Shown piece after piece: positions 62,615 through 64,000 of a DNA stretch of 64,000 nucleotides. How positions within the stretch are numbered: position 1 is the first letter of the stretch; each line of letters begins with the position of its first letter. The notes beneath the pieces were generated by a model. That model worked only from the letters and a program-made list of their open reading frames with translations. It ran no database searches and was not told the DNA's origin. The stretch comes from Bacillus cereus G9842 (GTDB lineage: Bacteria; Bacillota; Bacilli; Bacillales; Bacillaceae_G), in the NCBI RefSeq assembly GCF_000021305.1, contig NC_011774.1, positions 62,001 to 126,000 on the forward strand, in the 5' to 3' direction. The position numbers and the translations under genes are program-made.

Positions 62615-63107
62615 CGAATCAAAAAGAATTTAATCATATTTTTTTATTATTAAATATAAAGAGTGAATAGTTAAATGAAGAAATTTTCTTTAACAAAATA
62701 AACAATGATTTTTGACCAAAACACTAAAAGCATCCATTCTTCATAGAAAACTTAAAATTACCATAAAAAGGTAAAGATATATGAGCTAATATATTAAGGG
62801 AGTTCGATACAACTTCAAATTAGTGTTATTTAGATTGAAGAAATGGGTTATCTATTATTGTAGTTTTAAAAATACAATTTTTAGTAAGGGAAGAAAAAAA
62901 CATATAAGCGTTAAAATATTTCTATATTATAAATATTTTAATTAATTACAAAAAAATTATATATATTCTTTTAATAATATATTGCACTGATTAATTGTTC
63001 ATACTGTTATAATAAATTTGGCAATTAAATTGACTAAATAAGGATATTGGATTATAATAAATTCACATAAGAACGTAAGTTCGATTTTCGAAAGGGGAAT
63101 TTTTTAC
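62615..63107. other. Very AT-rich region downstream of the iterons
   Basis: No gene seen. The stretch is rich in A/T runs, which would suit strand opening, and ends in the ribosome site of the 41-aa gene. Function beyond a possible unwinding region is not visible. Confidence 0.4.
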
Positions 63108-63233
63108 ATGTCTACTTTATTTCAAACAACTCAACAACTTATCATGGTAGAACAAATCTTAGAAACCAGCTTAGAAAGAATTGAAGAGATTTTAATTACA
63201 TATGATGAGGAAATTATGGCAGATACTGAGTAA
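63108..63233 (+). CDS. Small acidic protein, 41 aa
   Basis: The ATG at 63108 has AAAGGGGA 9 nt upstream. Helical and acidic (MVEQILETSLERIEEILI; YDEEIMADTE). Unknown family. The good ribosome site and uninterrupted frame support a real gene. Confidence 0.5.
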   Translation: MSTLFQTTQQLIMVEQILETSLERIEEILITYDEEIMADTE

Positions 63234-63260
63234 CAAGGGAGAGTTTAATATAAGTAGATG

Positions 63261-63310
63261 ACAAGGTTATTATTATAGAGGTGTGCGCCTATAATATAAG
63301 TTTACCTTGT
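63261..63310. repeat. 50-bp imperfect inverted repeat
   Basis: Outer arms ACAAGGT and ACCTTGT and inner arms TATTATAG and CTATAATA match perfectly, with small bulges between. No T run follows. Could be a leader structure for the next small gene or a protein-binding site. Confidence 0.55.
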
Positions 63311-63385
63311 TAGGGAAAATGAAAACACAATACAAAATGTCGTATTTATATATAGATAATATTAAAATTCATCAAGGAGGATTAC

Positions 63386-63562
63386 ATGATTCGAATTGCA
63401 ATAGGAATTAAAGGAAAGAATAATGATTATATACCTGTAGGAGTCTATATAGACGGTTCGGTGAAGGAGTTAACAGTTAATGAACTCAATGAAAATGAGT
63501 GCAATCACTATAACGAATTATCAAGATTTTTGCATAGAGGGAGTTTCTCTAATAAGAAATAA
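63386..63562 (+). CDS. Small protein, 58 aa, function unknown
   Basis: The ATG at 63386 has AAGGAGG 5 nt upstream. Beta strand start (RIAIGIKGKNNDYIPVGVYID) followed by a helix (NELNENECNHYNELSRFL). No recognised family. It follows the 50-bp inverted repeat, which may shape its leader. Confidence 0.55.
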   Translation: MIRIAIGIKGKNNDYIPVGVYIDGSVKELTVNELNENECNHYNELSRFLHRGSFSNKK

Positions 63563-64000
63563 TAGCCTTAAATAAGGAAAAGAAAAATCAATCTATTTTA
63601 CACTGTTATTTATTATATATAAGATGGTCTTTAGGTATATATTTGATCAAGCCTGGAGCCTTCAGTGCCTCCAAAGGAGGATTGTACATTAGTCATTGAA
63701 GTTAAAACAGTAGATAGGTAAATGAAGCTAAATATTATTTTTTATTTTAATGCCTTTTGTACAATTTTTATTTGGTTCGGAAGGATATCTAGTAGCTAAT
63801 GGTAAAAGATTTTAAGCATCCTAAATTAGGGACTAATCCCTGACGTATCCTAAGTATAGACAGAACATTTTCAATGGCATTTATTTTAAAAATAAGTATG
63901 TCTCTTAAACGATACGACATATTTCCTAGATATGATATATCCTCATAAATATCATATTTAAAATTAGATAGAGCTAAACCTATAGTATATTATTTATTGA
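63563..64000. other. End region with no convincing gene; possible minus-strand remnant
   Basis: No + strand gene seen. On the minus strand, 63989-63789 is open for 66 codons (KYDIYEDISYLGN, LRDILIFKINAIENVLSIL) to a stop at 63789, but there is no start codon in its first third and the only ATG would give 43 residues. It may be the end of a broken gene or of one using another frame upstream. Small hairpins occur at about 63653-63680 and 63826-63840. Confidence 0.3.

Noticed and set aside
63826..63845. AGGGA-CTAA-TCCCT hairpin as a terminator
   Set aside because: Short stem and no T run; it lies inside a possible minus-strand gene remnant.
1..64000. tRNA genes, rRNA, CRISPR arrays, insertion sequences
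   Set aside because: No cloverleaf with a plausible acceptor and T arm, no regularly spaced repeats and no transposase-like protein were seen. The only repeat cluster is the iteron array, whose spacing is irregular and whose units are palindromes.

Overview
The window looks like part of a large, AT-rich Bacillus (B. cereus group-like) phage-plasmid. Almost every gene is on the + strand, in long, tightly packed operons with strong AGGAGG-type ribosome sites. The very large carbohydrate-binding-type virion proteins recall the Bacillus thuringiensis phage 0305phi8-36 lineage and related plasmid prophages. That relationship is inferred from protein architecture, not from any search.

Layout. (1) 1-13.5 kb: a tandem family of tail-fibre/adhesin-type genes built from glycine-rich domains, fibronectin-III-like domains, discoidin (F5/8C)-like and LamG-like lectin domains, a shared C-terminal tag and a shared terminal domain with an Asp-box motif. 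One member is broken by two G-tract frameshifts. A small unknown protein and a permuted NlpC/P60-like protein follow. (2) 13.6-41.6 kb: a run of very large baseplate/fibre structural proteins (485, 2392, 1658, 354, 821, 1867, 704, 418 and 417 aa), ending in an XhlA-like membrane-anchored coiled coil. (3) 41.7-48 kb: phage DNA replication and recombination: a Rad52/Sak-like annealing protein, an archaeo-eukaryotic-type primase, a DnaB-like helicase lacking the usual N-terminal domain, and unknown small proteins. (4) 48-53 kb: a phi-LC3-type holin, an intracellular-type subtilisin, a sigma-factor-like protein, small ORFs and gene debris. (5) 52.9-59.2 kb: a RemA-like regulator, DnaE-type DNA polymerase III alpha, debris, a broken dUTPase and the amidase endolysin. 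(6) 59.3-64 kb: small and membrane proteins, then a plasmid replication module. It contains a leader with an attenuator-like hairpin, a probable antisense RNA on the minus strand, a Rep protein that joins a winged-helix DNA-binding part to a DnaA domain I, and an origin with eight palindromic iterons and two DnaA-like boxes 20 bp apart.

How it fits together. The element seems able to replicate as a plasmid (Rep, iterons, antisense RNA) and to encode a separate phage replisome (annealase, primase, helicase, Pol III). A 16-bp palindrome, best copy ATGTAATGCATTACAT, recurs at nine intergenic places. In several it lies just downstream of an extended -10 promoter, so it is a good candidate operator linking the structural, recombination, sigma, dUTPase and Rep modules. 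At least four broken genes between 4 and 62 kb suggest that the element is decaying, or that the sequence carries some homopolymer errors.
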